NCBI GenBank assembly: GCA_002839765.1
Contig: PGYR01000002.1
Coordinates: forward strand, 1 to 64,000
Source of the DNA: Ignavibacteriae bacterium HGW-Ignavibacteriae-4
GTDB taxonomy: Bacteria > Bacteroidota > Ignavibacteria > Kapaibacteriales > UBA2268
Reading direction: 5' to 3'
Length of the DNA stretch: 64,000 bases
Shown: piece by piece, positions 47,988 to 57,168 of the stretch
Numbering within the stretch: position 1 is the first letter of the stretch
Layout: each line of letters begins with the position of its first letter
Made by a program: the position numbers and the translations under genes
The notes under the pieces: model-generated
The model's input: only the letters and a program-made list of their open reading frames with translations
Databases searched by the model: none
What the model was told of the DNA's origin: nothing

Positions 47988-49919
47988 ATGAAATATATAG
48001 CAATAGTATTTATAATATGCAGTAGCTTACTAATAGCTGGCGAAAGAACAGGAACTAAGTATTTTCTGAATGCTGGGCTGAACTACAATATGCACACTAC
48101 TGACATCAAAGGATTCTCTGGAACAGAAAATTGTTGTGATGGCTTTACTGGTGGTAACTTCCTCGACCCAACTTTTGGCTTCGGTATGGAGCTGGCTATG
48201 GGGAATCTCATATTCGATTTGCCAGCAAGCTATGTTTTGCAGCTTAACTATAATGGTTTGAGTAGCGAATATAGTGAAGAGCGGTTAAGAGGGTATAAGT
48301 TAAGTGAATTCGATAAGCAGCCAATTATGGTGGAGCATCAACTGAACCCAACTATTAAGCTATTATCAATTGGGAACTCAATTTATTCAGAGTTATTCAG
48401 TGGCTTCTCGTTCGGATTGGGTGCTGATATTGGCTTTGTCATGACCTCTGATTATTCTCAAAATGAAATTGCTCTTAGCCCAAATGATTTCACGTTCTCA
48501 AATGGAAGCCGTGAGATAAATACTGGTGAAGGAACTATTAAGGAGATGAATTCTCTCATCGTTTCTCTATTTGCAGGAATTAGATATGACCTTTATGATT
48601 TCAATGATTGGACTATCAGACCCGAAGTAAAGTATAATTATATTCCGGGTAGTTTATTAGATGGAAAAGATCTTTTTGCAACGCAATTATCGGGCTCTAT
48701 TTCATTCGTTTATAATATGACATCACCAGAGCCAAAGGCTCCAGCTCCTCCACCTCAACCAGAACCGAAGGAAATAGAAGAAGTTGTAGTTGCTCCTGCA
48801 CCTCCTTATATTCATGTTAATCTGACTTTGAAAGATGATAAAGGTAATGAAATAAAAGATGGTCAGAAGTTAACTATCCCTATTTCGGTTTATGAGACTA
48901 AACAAGAGTATGCTCTAAGACCAGTCGTTTTCTTCGATAGTGCTGATTATAACTACAAGAAATATAATATCGAAAGTTTTACGAACTCTGATTTCGATGT
49001 TCAAACTGAGATGATAAACTCAATAGCAAGAAAGATGAAAGAAGATAAATCTTTGACTCTTACTTTGACTACCTATGATTTGGGTGATGAGCCTAAGAAT
49101 ATGCCAGAAGAACGGTTGTATAATATAGAGCAAAAACTAAAAGATGATGGAGTTGATTTATCACGCGTAAAAGACAAGACCCTAACAGTCGATAAAGATT
49201 TCAAATATAATGAACTAAAAGAAGAGTACAGAAAAGTTGAATTTGCTCTTTCTGATAATTCGGAATTGATAAAGAGTATTTACGAAATAGATAGTAGAAT
49301 AGAATTCGACAAAATGTCATTCACTCCTAAAACAAATATCAATTCATCTGAAGATGAATACTACAGAGAAGCAAACCTTTATGTAAACGAAAATCCTACC
49401 AAAAAAGAGAATAAAGACTTTACATTCACAATAGATGATTCTTACACAAAAGAATTTGAAAAAAATGAGCCCGTGAAATTCAATTATATTTCTAATGCTG
49501 AAGTTTCTGGTATATACTCCGCAGCAAATGTGTCTTTCACAGTAGCTCCAACTGTCAAGAATGTAAACCAGACTATCAATACTATCAATGATGGTACAAA
49601 AACTACTGAACAACATATCCTCGCTTATACTGAATTCGATAAATCTAGCTTCAAATCAGTTGACCAAGACGTATTGAAATTAGTCAGAAAAGCATTAGAG
49701 CAAAATAGAAAAGTAACTATCTTCGCATCTACTGACAATCTAGGAAACGAGGAATATAACAAAGCCTTAGCCGAAAGAAGAGCCAATACTGCAAAAAGTA
49801 TAATAGGTGGCAATAGCAATAACCTACAAGTTATTTATCCAGAACAATACCTATTCTCAAATGAACATCCGTATGGTAGAATGCTGAATAGAGCAATAGT
49901 TGTTCGTATAGATAAATAA
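47988..49919 (+). CDS. OMP with barrel-like N-terminus, Pro-rich linker and OmpA-like C-terminus (second module)
   Basis: PEPKAPAPPPQPEPKEIEEVVVAPAPP linker; VTIFASTDNLGNEEYNKALAERRANTAKSII...NRAIVVRIDK. Confidence 0.85.
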   Translation: MKYIAIVFIICSSLLIAGERTGTKYFLNAGLNYNMHTTDIKGFSGTENCCDGFTGGNFLDPTFGFGMELAMGNLIFDLPASYVLQLNYNGLSSEYSEERLRGYKLSEFDKQPIMVEHQLNPTIKLLSIGNSIYSELFSGFSFGLGADIGFVMTSDYSQNEIALSPNDFTFSNGSREINTGEGTIKEMNSLIVSLFAGIRYDLYDFNDWTIRPEVKYNYIPGSLLDGKDLFATQLSGSISFVYNMTSPEPKAPAPPPQPEPKEIEEVVVAPAPPYIHVNLTLKDDKGNEIKDGQKLTIPISVYETKQEYALRPVVFFDSADYNYKKYNIESFTNSDFDVQTEMINSIARKMKEDKSLTLTLTTYDLGDEPKNMPEERLYNIEQKLKDDGVDLSRVKDKTLTVDKDFKYNELKEEYRKVEFALSDNSELIKSIYEIDSRIEFDKMSFTPKTNINSSEDEYYREANLYVNENPTKKENKDFTFTIDDSYTKEFEKNEPVKFNYISNAEVSGIYSAANVSFTVAPTVKNVNQTINTINDGTKTTEQHILAYTEFDKSSFKSVDQDVLKLVRKALEQNRKVTIFASTDNLGNEEYNKALAERRANTAKSIIGGNSNNLQVIYPEQYLFSNEHPYGRMLNRAIVVRIDK

Positions 49920-50070
49920 AAATCTTTTCAATAAATATTTAGAAATGATATTATTTTCATATATTATCGCTTCTAAAAATGAAGACTCGGAAAATAAATT
50001 GAACCTAATACGGGTTTGAGTATTTTCCTACGCTTTGAGTTTATATCAAATCGAAATAAAGGAATCAAGT

Positions 50071-51468
50071 ATGGAAAAAAGAGAAGAACTCTGGGGCCAC
50101 CCCAAAGGACTATATATCCTGTTTTTCACAGAAATGTGGGAACGATTTAGTTACTATGGTATGCGAGCTATATTAATATTGTTTTTGATTAGTACAGTCA
50201 CTAATGATAACCCTGGATTTGGCTGGACAGAATCAGACGCATTATATTTATATGGTTGGTACACAGCATTAGTGTATATTTTATCTATAGCTGGTGGATG
50301 GGTAGCCGATAAGTATTGGGGACAAAAAAGAACCGTCCTCATTGGAGGTATTCTTCTCTGTTTTGGTCATGGTGTTTTAGCCGTTGAAGCTCTTTGGGCA
50401 TTTTATACTGGTCTAGGACTAATAATTCTTGGTGTTGGTGGGTTGAAACCGAATATTTCTACAATGGTTGGTGGGCTATACGGTCCCGGTGATGATAGAA
50501 GAGATAAGGGTTTCACAATATTTTACATTGGTATAAACCTAGGTGCTTTCCTTTCAGCTCTTATTGTTGGTTATGTTGGTGAGGAAATTGGATGGCATTA
50601 TGGCTTTGGATTAGCTGGTATCGGTATGGTATTAGGTCAGACCGTATTTATGCTAGGCCAAAAATATCTTACTGGTGTAGGTGAAGCAACTAAAGATTTA
50701 ACTCCTGCCGAGATGGAAGCTAAAAAACGTCCTCTTACGAATATAGAAATTGATCGTGTTAAAGTCATGTTGATATCATTTGTATTGATTATCGTTTTCT
50801 GGGGAGCTTTTGAGCAAGCTGGTGGATTGATGAGTATATATACAGCACAGAAAACAGATTTGAGTTTAGGGTTCACTATTCCACTACTTGGTTTAGATGC
50901 TGTACCGGCATCTTGGTTCCAATCTGTAAATGCACTATTTATTATCTTATTCGGTGTTCCTATCGCTGCTTTTTGGTACAAATGGAAAGTCAAAGGCAAA
51001 GAATCATCTTCACTATTCAAAATGGCAATTGGTATTATCATAATGGGACTTGGATTCTTGTTTATGTCTGCTGCTTCATTACAATTCGAAGCTAATGGTC
51101 AATCAGCAATGTATTGGTTAGTCTTAGCATATCTTTTCCATACAGTCGGTGAGCTATGTGCATCACCAGTTGCACTTTCATTTATAACAAAGTTAGCACC
51201 ACTGAAATATGCATCTATTATGATGGGTGCTTATTTTGCTGCTACAGGTGTGGGTAATAAAGTTGCAGGTATGGTTGGGGAATGGTCTCAATCAGCGGGT
51301 GAGTTAGAAATATTCACAGGTATAGCTATTTTCTGTACTATAATTGGATTACTAGTTATTGCATTACTGAAGCCATTGAAGCGATTAACTCATGGTGCAG
51401 AAGATAAACAAGCAATTGATCCTGCTGAGCAAGAAGGTTACGAAATAGCTGAATCTGACAAATTATAA
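50071..51468 (+). CDS. POT/PTR family proton-dependent oligopeptide transporter, paralog 1
   Basis: HPKGLYILFFTEMWERFSYYGMRAILILFL; ATG at 50071 preferred over TTG 50035. Confidence 0.93.
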   Translation: MEKREELWGHPKGLYILFFTEMWERFSYYGMRAILILFLISTVTNDNPGFGWTESDALYLYGWYTALVYILSIAGGWVADKYWGQKRTVLIGGILLCFGHGVLAVEALWAFYTGLGLIILGVGGLKPNISTMVGGLYGPGDDRRDKGFTIFYIGINLGAFLSALIVGYVGEEIGWHYGFGLAGIGMVLGQTVFMLGQKYLTGVGEATKDLTPAEMEAKKRPLTNIEIDRVKVMLISFVLIIVFWGAFEQAGGLMSIYTAQKTDLSLGFTIPLLGLDAVPASWFQSVNALFIILFGVPIAAFWYKWKVKGKESSSLFKMAIGIIIMGLGFLFMSAASLQFEANGQSAMYWLVLAYLFHTVGELCASPVALSFITKLAPLKYASIMMGAYFAATGVGNKVAGMVGEWSQSAGELEIFTGIAIFCTIIGLLVIALLKPLKRLTHGAEDKQAIDPAEQEGYEIAESDKL

Positions 51469-51506
51469 CAAACATATTATTATAAACTCTTTATAAATGG
51501 AACAAT

Positions 51507-53180
51507 ATGGATTTAAGTTTAATTATACTAATTGTCTCTTGGATATTTGTACTGATATGGGTTCCCATTATCATATTTAGTAATCGTAAATTACATCCAA
51601 AAGCATTATTCATTCTTTTCTTCGCGGAAATGTGGGAACGGTTCTCATACTACGGTATGCGTACACTACTTACTTTGTATATGGTAAAAGAACTATTCGC
51701 ACATCTTTCTCAAGGTGAAGCAGATAGTATGGCTTTGGGCATATATGGCTCATACACGGCCATGGTGTACCTTTTCCCAGTAGTGGGTGGTATATTCGCT
51801 GATAAGATATTAGGATTCCGTAAGGCAATTCTATTTGGTGGTATTCTGATGATGGCTGGGCACTTTGCACTGTCACTTCAAGGTATGTATTTGCCTGATA
51901 GTATGAATCTGTTTTTCTTATCACTAGCATTTATTATAATTGGTAATGGCTTTTTCAAACCGAATATCTCTAGTTTATTAGGGAATTACTATGGAGCTAA
52001 TGATAGCCGTAAAGATGGCGCTTTCACTATATTCTACATGGGAGTAAATATTGGTGCCTTGCTTTCAATTGTAACTTGTGGTTACGTTGGTGAGCAAATT
52101 AGCTGGCACTATGGCTTCGGTCTTGCTGGTATTGGTATGATGATAGGTTTACTAGTTTTCTGGCTTGCTGGTGACAAGTATCTAGGGAAAAAAGGGAAGA
52201 ATCCAAGTTCGATGGAAGATTTCCCAGAAGTAGATGAGACAGCAGATAGAAAATTGTTGGGTGGTTCTCAGGAAGATCGTGATGCTGCTATGAATTTGGA
52301 AGCAACTAACTTCACTGATATGACTACAACTAGTTTGAAAAGAAAACAATGGTTGACGTATATTGGAACATTATTATTTATTCCAATATGTTCGTTGTTC
52401 TTAAATTTAAGCGATGTAGTTACTTGGATACTTATAGCATTAAGTGTTGGTATTCTAGGTGTACTATTTATGATGAGTACAAAAGAAGATAAAGTTGGTG
52501 GACAAAGGTTATGGGTAGTAATTGTGCTATTCCTATTCCACTCTATGTTTTGGGCATTGTTCGAACAAGCGGGTGGATCTATCACTTTATTCACTGCTAG
52601 AAACGTAGATAGATTAGTGATGGGGTCTGAGATTCCAGCATCTATCTTCCAATTCTTTAACGCATTCTTTATAATGTTACTTGCTCCAGTCTTTTCTTGG
52701 ATTTGGATTCGATTGAGAAACAAAGGAAATGAACCTTCTACGCCGATGAAGTTTGTTCTAGGACTTTCACAACTTGCCGTTGGTTTTGGTGTCATTGTAA
52801 TTGGTGCTAAATTCTTCGCATCTTCAGAAGGGCTAGTTCCTATTATTTTCCTTGTAGTTATGTATTTATTCCATACAACTGGTGAGCTAAGTTTATCACC
52901 TGTGGGTTTATCTATGATAACCAAACTATCACCTAAGAAAGCCGTGGGGTTTGTAATGGGTGCATGGTTCTTGTCTATCGCATTAGCGAATAAGATGGGT
53001 GGTCTAATCGGAGAGTTAACTGCATCGGAAAGTGTAGGAGAAAACTCCTCAGCGTTGGATACACTAATAGTTTACTCGGATACATACCTTATGTGGGGTG
53101 TATTAGTTGTGGGCGTAGCAGCGTTGTTGTTACTCACATTAGTTCCTACACTCAAGAAATGGATGAACGGAATACATTAA
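51507..53180 (+). CDS. POT/PTR family proton-dependent oligopeptide transporter, paralog 2
   Basis: HPKALFILFFAEMWERFSYYGMRTLLTLYMV; FWALFEQAGGS. Confidence 0.93.
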   Translation: MDLSLIILIVSWIFVLIWVPIIIFSNRKLHPKALFILFFAEMWERFSYYGMRTLLTLYMVKELFAHLSQGEADSMALGIYGSYTAMVYLFPVVGGIFADKILGFRKAILFGGILMMAGHFALSLQGMYLPDSMNLFFLSLAFIIIGNGFFKPNISSLLGNYYGANDSRKDGAFTIFYMGVNIGALLSIVTCGYVGEQISWHYGFGLAGIGMMIGLLVFWLAGDKYLGKKGKNPSSMEDFPEVDETADRKLLGGSQEDRDAAMNLEATNFTDMTTTSLKRKQWLTYIGTLLFIPICSLFLNLSDVVTWILIALSVGILGVLFMMSTKEDKVGGQRLWVVIVLFLFHSMFWALFEQAGGSITLFTARNVDRLVMGSEIPASIFQFFNAFFIMLLAPVFSWIWIRLRNKGNEPSTPMKFVLGLSQLAVGFGVIVIGAKFFASSEGLVPIIFLVVMYLFHTTGELSLSPVGLSMITKLSPKKAVGFVMGAWFLSIALANKMGGLIGELTASESVGENSSALDTLIVYSDTYLMWGVLVVGVAALLLLTLVPTLKKWMNGIH

Positions 53181-53203
53181 TCGTATTAATATAAATTATT
53201 TTA

Positions 53204-53235
53204 CAAGCCCTGTCATTCGATGGGGCTTTTTTTTG
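53204..53235 (+). terminator. Rho-independent terminator
   Basis: AAGCCC...GGGGCTTTTTTTT. Confidence 0.65.
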
Positions 53236-53312
53236 TGGGAAATTCTCCGAATCAGGGATGAACGGTTTACTCTGATTATATATAATTTTAACTCAGATTT
53301 CACAAAGAACTC

Positions 53313-53350
53313 GTCACTCAGAGCTAACGGAGTTAGCGAAGAGTCCAGGA
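53313..53350. repeat. Dispersed GTCACTCAGAGC...GAAGAGTCCAGG repeat, copy 2
   Basis: gtcactcagagctaacggagttagcgaagagtccagg. Confidence 0.65.
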
Positions 53351-53383
53351 GAAGTAGTACCTCTAGCATTGTTCAAATAATTC

Positions 53384-53420
53384 ACAAAAAAGAAGGCATA
53401 TAAATTAATATATGCCTTCT
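53384..53420 (-). terminator. Rho-independent terminator downstream of metK
   Basis: Reverse strand AGAAGGCATATA / TATATGCCTTCT followed by TTTTTT. Confidence 0.75.
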
Positions 53421-53448
53421 AAATTTTCGTCTAATTTTTATGTTTTGA

Positions 53449-54591
53449 CTAAGCTAATTCGCGTTTGATTTGTTCTACTAAGTCTAAACTTTCCCAGGAG
53501 AAAATATCTCTACCGAAATGACCATAACTAGCAGTCTTTTGGAAAATTGGTTTTGTCAAATCGAATTTTTGAATGATTCCTCTAGGAGTTAGATCAACGC
53601 TTTTCTGTATCCATTCAGATATTTCGAATCTATTATGCTTAGAAGTGCCATGAGTATCAACGTAAATAGAAAGTGGTCTATCTACACCAATAGCATACGC
53701 TAGTTGAATAGTACACTCGTCAGCTACACCAGCAGCTACTAAATTTTTAGCCACATAACGCGCTGCGTAAGCTGCTGATCTATCTACTTTCGTAGCATCT
53801 TTACCAGAGAATGCACCACCACCGTGTGGAGCCTTTCCGCCATAAGTATCAACTATTATTTTTCTACCCGTCAGACCAGTATCACCGTGTGGACCACCAA
53901 TTATAAATTGACCGGTTGGGTTTATATGGTATTCTGTGTCTTGTAGCCATTCTTTTGGTATAATCTCATTTACAACATTATTAATAACGTCTTCTTGGAT
54001 TTGTCTACTAGTTATACCCGGATCGTGTTGAGTAGAAAGCACTATATTGTGTGCTCTAATAATCTTATTATCCTCGCCGTATTCTAATGTGATTTGTGCT
54101 TTAGAATCTGGACGAAGGTACGTCATTATCTGTTTTGCTTTTCTGATTTCAGCTAACTTTAGAAGTAATTTATGCGAATACATAAGTGCAGCTGGCATTA
54201 ACTCTTCGGTCTCACGAGTAGCGTAGCCAAACATTATACCTTGGTCACCAGCTCCGCCAGTGTCCACTCCCATTGCTATATCTTCTGATTGTTTGTTTAG
54301 TACATTGATTACGCTACATGACTCTGCGTCGAATCTGTATTCACCTTTCGTATAGCCAATGTCTCTGATTACTTGTCGTGCGACTTCTGTGATGTCTATA
54401 TAAGAATTAGTGGTTACCTCGCCACCTACGACCAACATACCAGTAGCAGCAAAGCACTCACATGCTACACGAGCATTTGGGTCTTCTGTTAATACTGCAT
54501 CTAATACGGCGTCACTTACTTGATCACAAACTTTATCGGGATGTCCTTCTGAAACTGATTCGGAGGTAAAATGATAAACATTTTTACTCAT
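53449..54591 (-). CDS. metK: S-adenosylmethionine synthetase
   Basis: [60 protein letters not shown]. Confidence 0.98.
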   Translation of the reverse strand: MSKNVYHFTSESVSEGHPDKVCDQVSDAVLDAVLTEDPNARVACECFAATGMLVVGGEVTTNSYIDITEVARQVIRDIGYTKGEYRFDAESCSVINVLNKQSEDIAMGVDTGGAGDQGIMFGYATRETEELMPAALMYSHKLLLKLAEIRKAKQIMTYLRPDSKAQITLEYGEDNKIIRAHNIVLSTQHDPGITSRQIQEDVINNVVNEIIPKEWLQDTEYHINPTGQFIIGGPHGDTGLTGRKIIVDTYGGKAPHGGGAFSGKDATKVDRSAAYAARYVAKNLVAAGVADECTIQLAYAIGVDRPLSIYVDTHGTSKHNRFEISEWIQKSVDLTPRGIIQKFDLTKPIFQKTASYGHFGRDIFSWESLDLVEQIKRELA

Positions 54592-54626
54592 TAATATTCC
54601 TTATTCTTTTTATACCGCTATTATTA

Positions 54627-56930
54627 TTATTGAATTCTTACCTTTTGTCCAACGCGGATTTTATTTGGATTCAATCGGCTATTAACTTTTACTATACTTT
54701 GTACAGTCACACCAAATTTATTAGCTATAGCAGCAAGAGTTTCGCCTCTGCGCACTTTATAGTATTTAGGTGCTATTTTTACTGTCTTAGGAGTAGAAGA
54801 AGAGCTACCTTTACCAAAAGATTCGTTAGTAACTTTCAAAGAAGTTCCTGTATATACAGTGTTTCCTTTTATTTTACTTTCGTTGATTGATTTCAACTCT
54901 CTTTCAGTCATTCCATATCTAGCAGCGATAGTACTTATTGTTTCGCCTCTTCTTACTTTATGGAATCTTGTTTCTTCTTTTACAGTTTTAACTTCGTCTC
55001 TTTTTGCTATCGCAGTATTGTTGTAAGTTCTAACTTTTAGGATTTGACCTGGGTAAATATTAGTACCATCTAGTCTATTTAGTTCTTGCAAATCAGCAAT
55101 CGATGTAGCATAATCGCCAGCTATTCTTCCTAAAGACTCACCTTTCTGAACATTGTGTCTAACTATAATTGTCTGAGATGCTTCTTGAGATTTGCCCTCA
55201 GCTAGATTCTCTACAGTTTTGTGTGCTACTATTAATTGTTGACCCACATTAAGGTTATCATCATGGCTAGACAATCCGTTCAATTCTTTTAGATAACTAA
55301 GTGAAATACCATATCTTCTAGCTATGCTGTATAGTGATTCACCCTTTCTTACCTCATGTGTTATATCTTTCGTACCGTCCATAGGATAGTAAGTGCCGGT
55401 TTTCTCTGAAGATAAATTCACTTCAGCATATCTCTCTGCAGAAATTGGAATTTTCAAATTGCTACCAGCAGATAGTTTAGCTTTCGAATTTCCTAAATCA
55501 TTCAGTTGAACTAAATCTTCTGTTGTTACACCATATTTAACTGAGATTTTAGATAATGTCTCATATCTATCAACTGTGTGAGTTACCCAAGGTTGTTTTT
55601 CCGAGTCTTTCAAATTTGCAAAGTTCTTAGAAAATAATTCTGTTGAACCTTTTGGAATCTTTAATTCATAAGAAGCTACATCTGGAGGTGTACATCCCTT
55701 AATTAATTCGGGGTTAAGTGCTTGTAACTGTTCTTCCGATATATTAGCACATTTAGCTAATACATCTAAATTTACAGGCTCGAAAGTAGTATAAGTATCG
55801 TAAAGAAATTCTTCTTCTAGTTCTAATTCATCTATGTTATAACCGTATTGCTCTGGATTCATTGCTATAACTGCAGTAGCTATATACAATGGTACATAGT
55901 GTCTAGTCTCTTTAGGTAGTCTCTCTCTAACTTCCCAATAATCAGGATTAGTTTTTCCAGTTCTTCTTATTGCACGTCTAACTCGTCCTTGACCGCAATT
56001 ATAAGAAGCTAATGCTAAATGCCAATTACCGAATTCTGCGTGCAATTCTTTTAGATATCGCATTGCCGCTCTTGTAGATTTCTCAGGGTCTCTACGTTCA
56101 TCCACCCAATAAGAATCATTGTCATTTAGTCCAAAATCACGACCCGTTGCTCTCATAAATTGCCATAAACCAACTGCTTTAGCTTTTGATAACGCATTAG
56201 GATTCAAGGCACTTTCTATCATAGAGAGATACACAATTTCTTCTGGCATATTCTCTTCGGCTGCGATTCTTTTCATCATCTTAAACCATTTACCAGAACG
56301 TTCTAACCATTTGCTGAAGAATTTTTTTGCTTTAGTTTGAGTCAACCACTGTATATTTTTTTCTACGTATTCATTCATATCCATCGGTACGAGCAATGAA
56401 TCAGGACCTACAAAAGGTAAAGTTCCATTATTTTCAGATACAAAATCGATAACAGGCAAATCTAATAATTCAACACCTGTCATAGTCTGATCGTTTTCTA
56501 AATCACTAATCATTCTATCACGGATGATAAATAGGGGTGCGTCTGCTTCTAATTTTGCAAAATCTGTAATGTAGTATTCGAAATCTTCGATGATAGCATT
56601 AGATAACTCGATGAAATCATCATTATATTCTATACCTGGGTAACTAGCAATTTTATTCAACTCATCTAATGATTGAGAGAAAAAATCTGCGGATTTGGTT
56701 GTGTCTTTTCTTTGTATATAAATTAATGCCGTAAGATATTTTCTTCTAGAACTTTCTAGTGAATTTTTTATACCTTTTTCATAATTTTCTTTAATTATGG
56801 GATATTTGTCGAGAACCGAATACTCATCTGGAAATAAGTAAATTTTGTTCGCGCTGGGGACAGCGGCAGTTGCCGTGACCGAAAGCCCTGCTATCAGGGC
56901 AGCTGTAAAAAAGCTGCAGATAAATCTCAT
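54627..56930 (-). CDS. mltD: MltD-like lytic transglycosylase with five LysM domains
   Basis: SLT ESALNPNALSKAKAVGLWQFM...ALASYNCGQGRVRRA; five LysM segments (HTVDRYETL, HEVRKGESL, HNVQKGESL, HKVRRGETI, YKVRRGETL). Confidence 0.93.
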   Translation of the reverse strand: MRFICSFFTAALIAGLSVTATAAVPSANKIYLFPDEYSVLDKYPIIKENYEKGIKNSLESSRRKYLTALIYIQRKDTTKSADFFSQSLDELNKIASYPGIEYNDDFIELSNAIIEDFEYYITDFAKLEADAPLFIIRDRMISDLENDQTMTGVELLDLPVIDFVSENNGTLPFVGPDSLLVPMDMNEYVEKNIQWLTQTKAKKFFSKWLERSGKWFKMMKRIAAEENMPEEIVYLSMIESALNPNALSKAKAVGLWQFMRATGRDFGLNDNDSYWVDERRDPEKSTRAAMRYLKELHAEFGNWHLALASYNCGQGRVRRAIRRTGKTNPDYWEVRERLPKETRHYVPLYIATAVIAMNPEQYGYNIDELELEEEFLYDTYTTFEPVNLDVLAKCANISEEQLQALNPELIKGCTPPDVASYELKIPKGSTELFSKNFANLKDSEKQPWVTHTVDRYETLSKISVKYGVTTEDLVQLNDLGNSKAKLSAGSNLKIPISAERYAEVNLSSEKTGTYYPMDGTKDITHEVRKGESLYSIARRYGISLSYLKELNGLSSHDDNLNVGQQLIVAHKTVENLAEGKSQEASQTIIVRHNVQKGESLGRIAGDYATSIADLQELNRLDGTNIYPGQILKVRTYNNTAIAKRDEVKTVKEETRFHKVRRGETISTIAARYGMTERELKSINESKIKGNTVYTGTSLKVTNESFGKGSSSSTPKTVKIAPKYYKVRRGETLAAIANKFGVTVQSIVKVNSRLNPNKIRVGQKVRIQ

Positions 56931-57168
56931 ATATAGATTCCGCTTTGTTAAGTAAATTCTTTCTATGCTCTATACTTCAAGATTTAATTTAAAACAAAAG
57001 TTTCTAAAAACCAACATCATTTTTTTTGCAGTAGAGCATTTTTAAGTACGATAGTGTCTATAAAAAGTTTTAATAATCTTTGGTATAATTAATGCTGTGA
57101 ATTTTAATTCATAAATAGTATTAATTATTTATGTTTTTAATTTTAATTTTACTAAGTTTGAGTACTTT

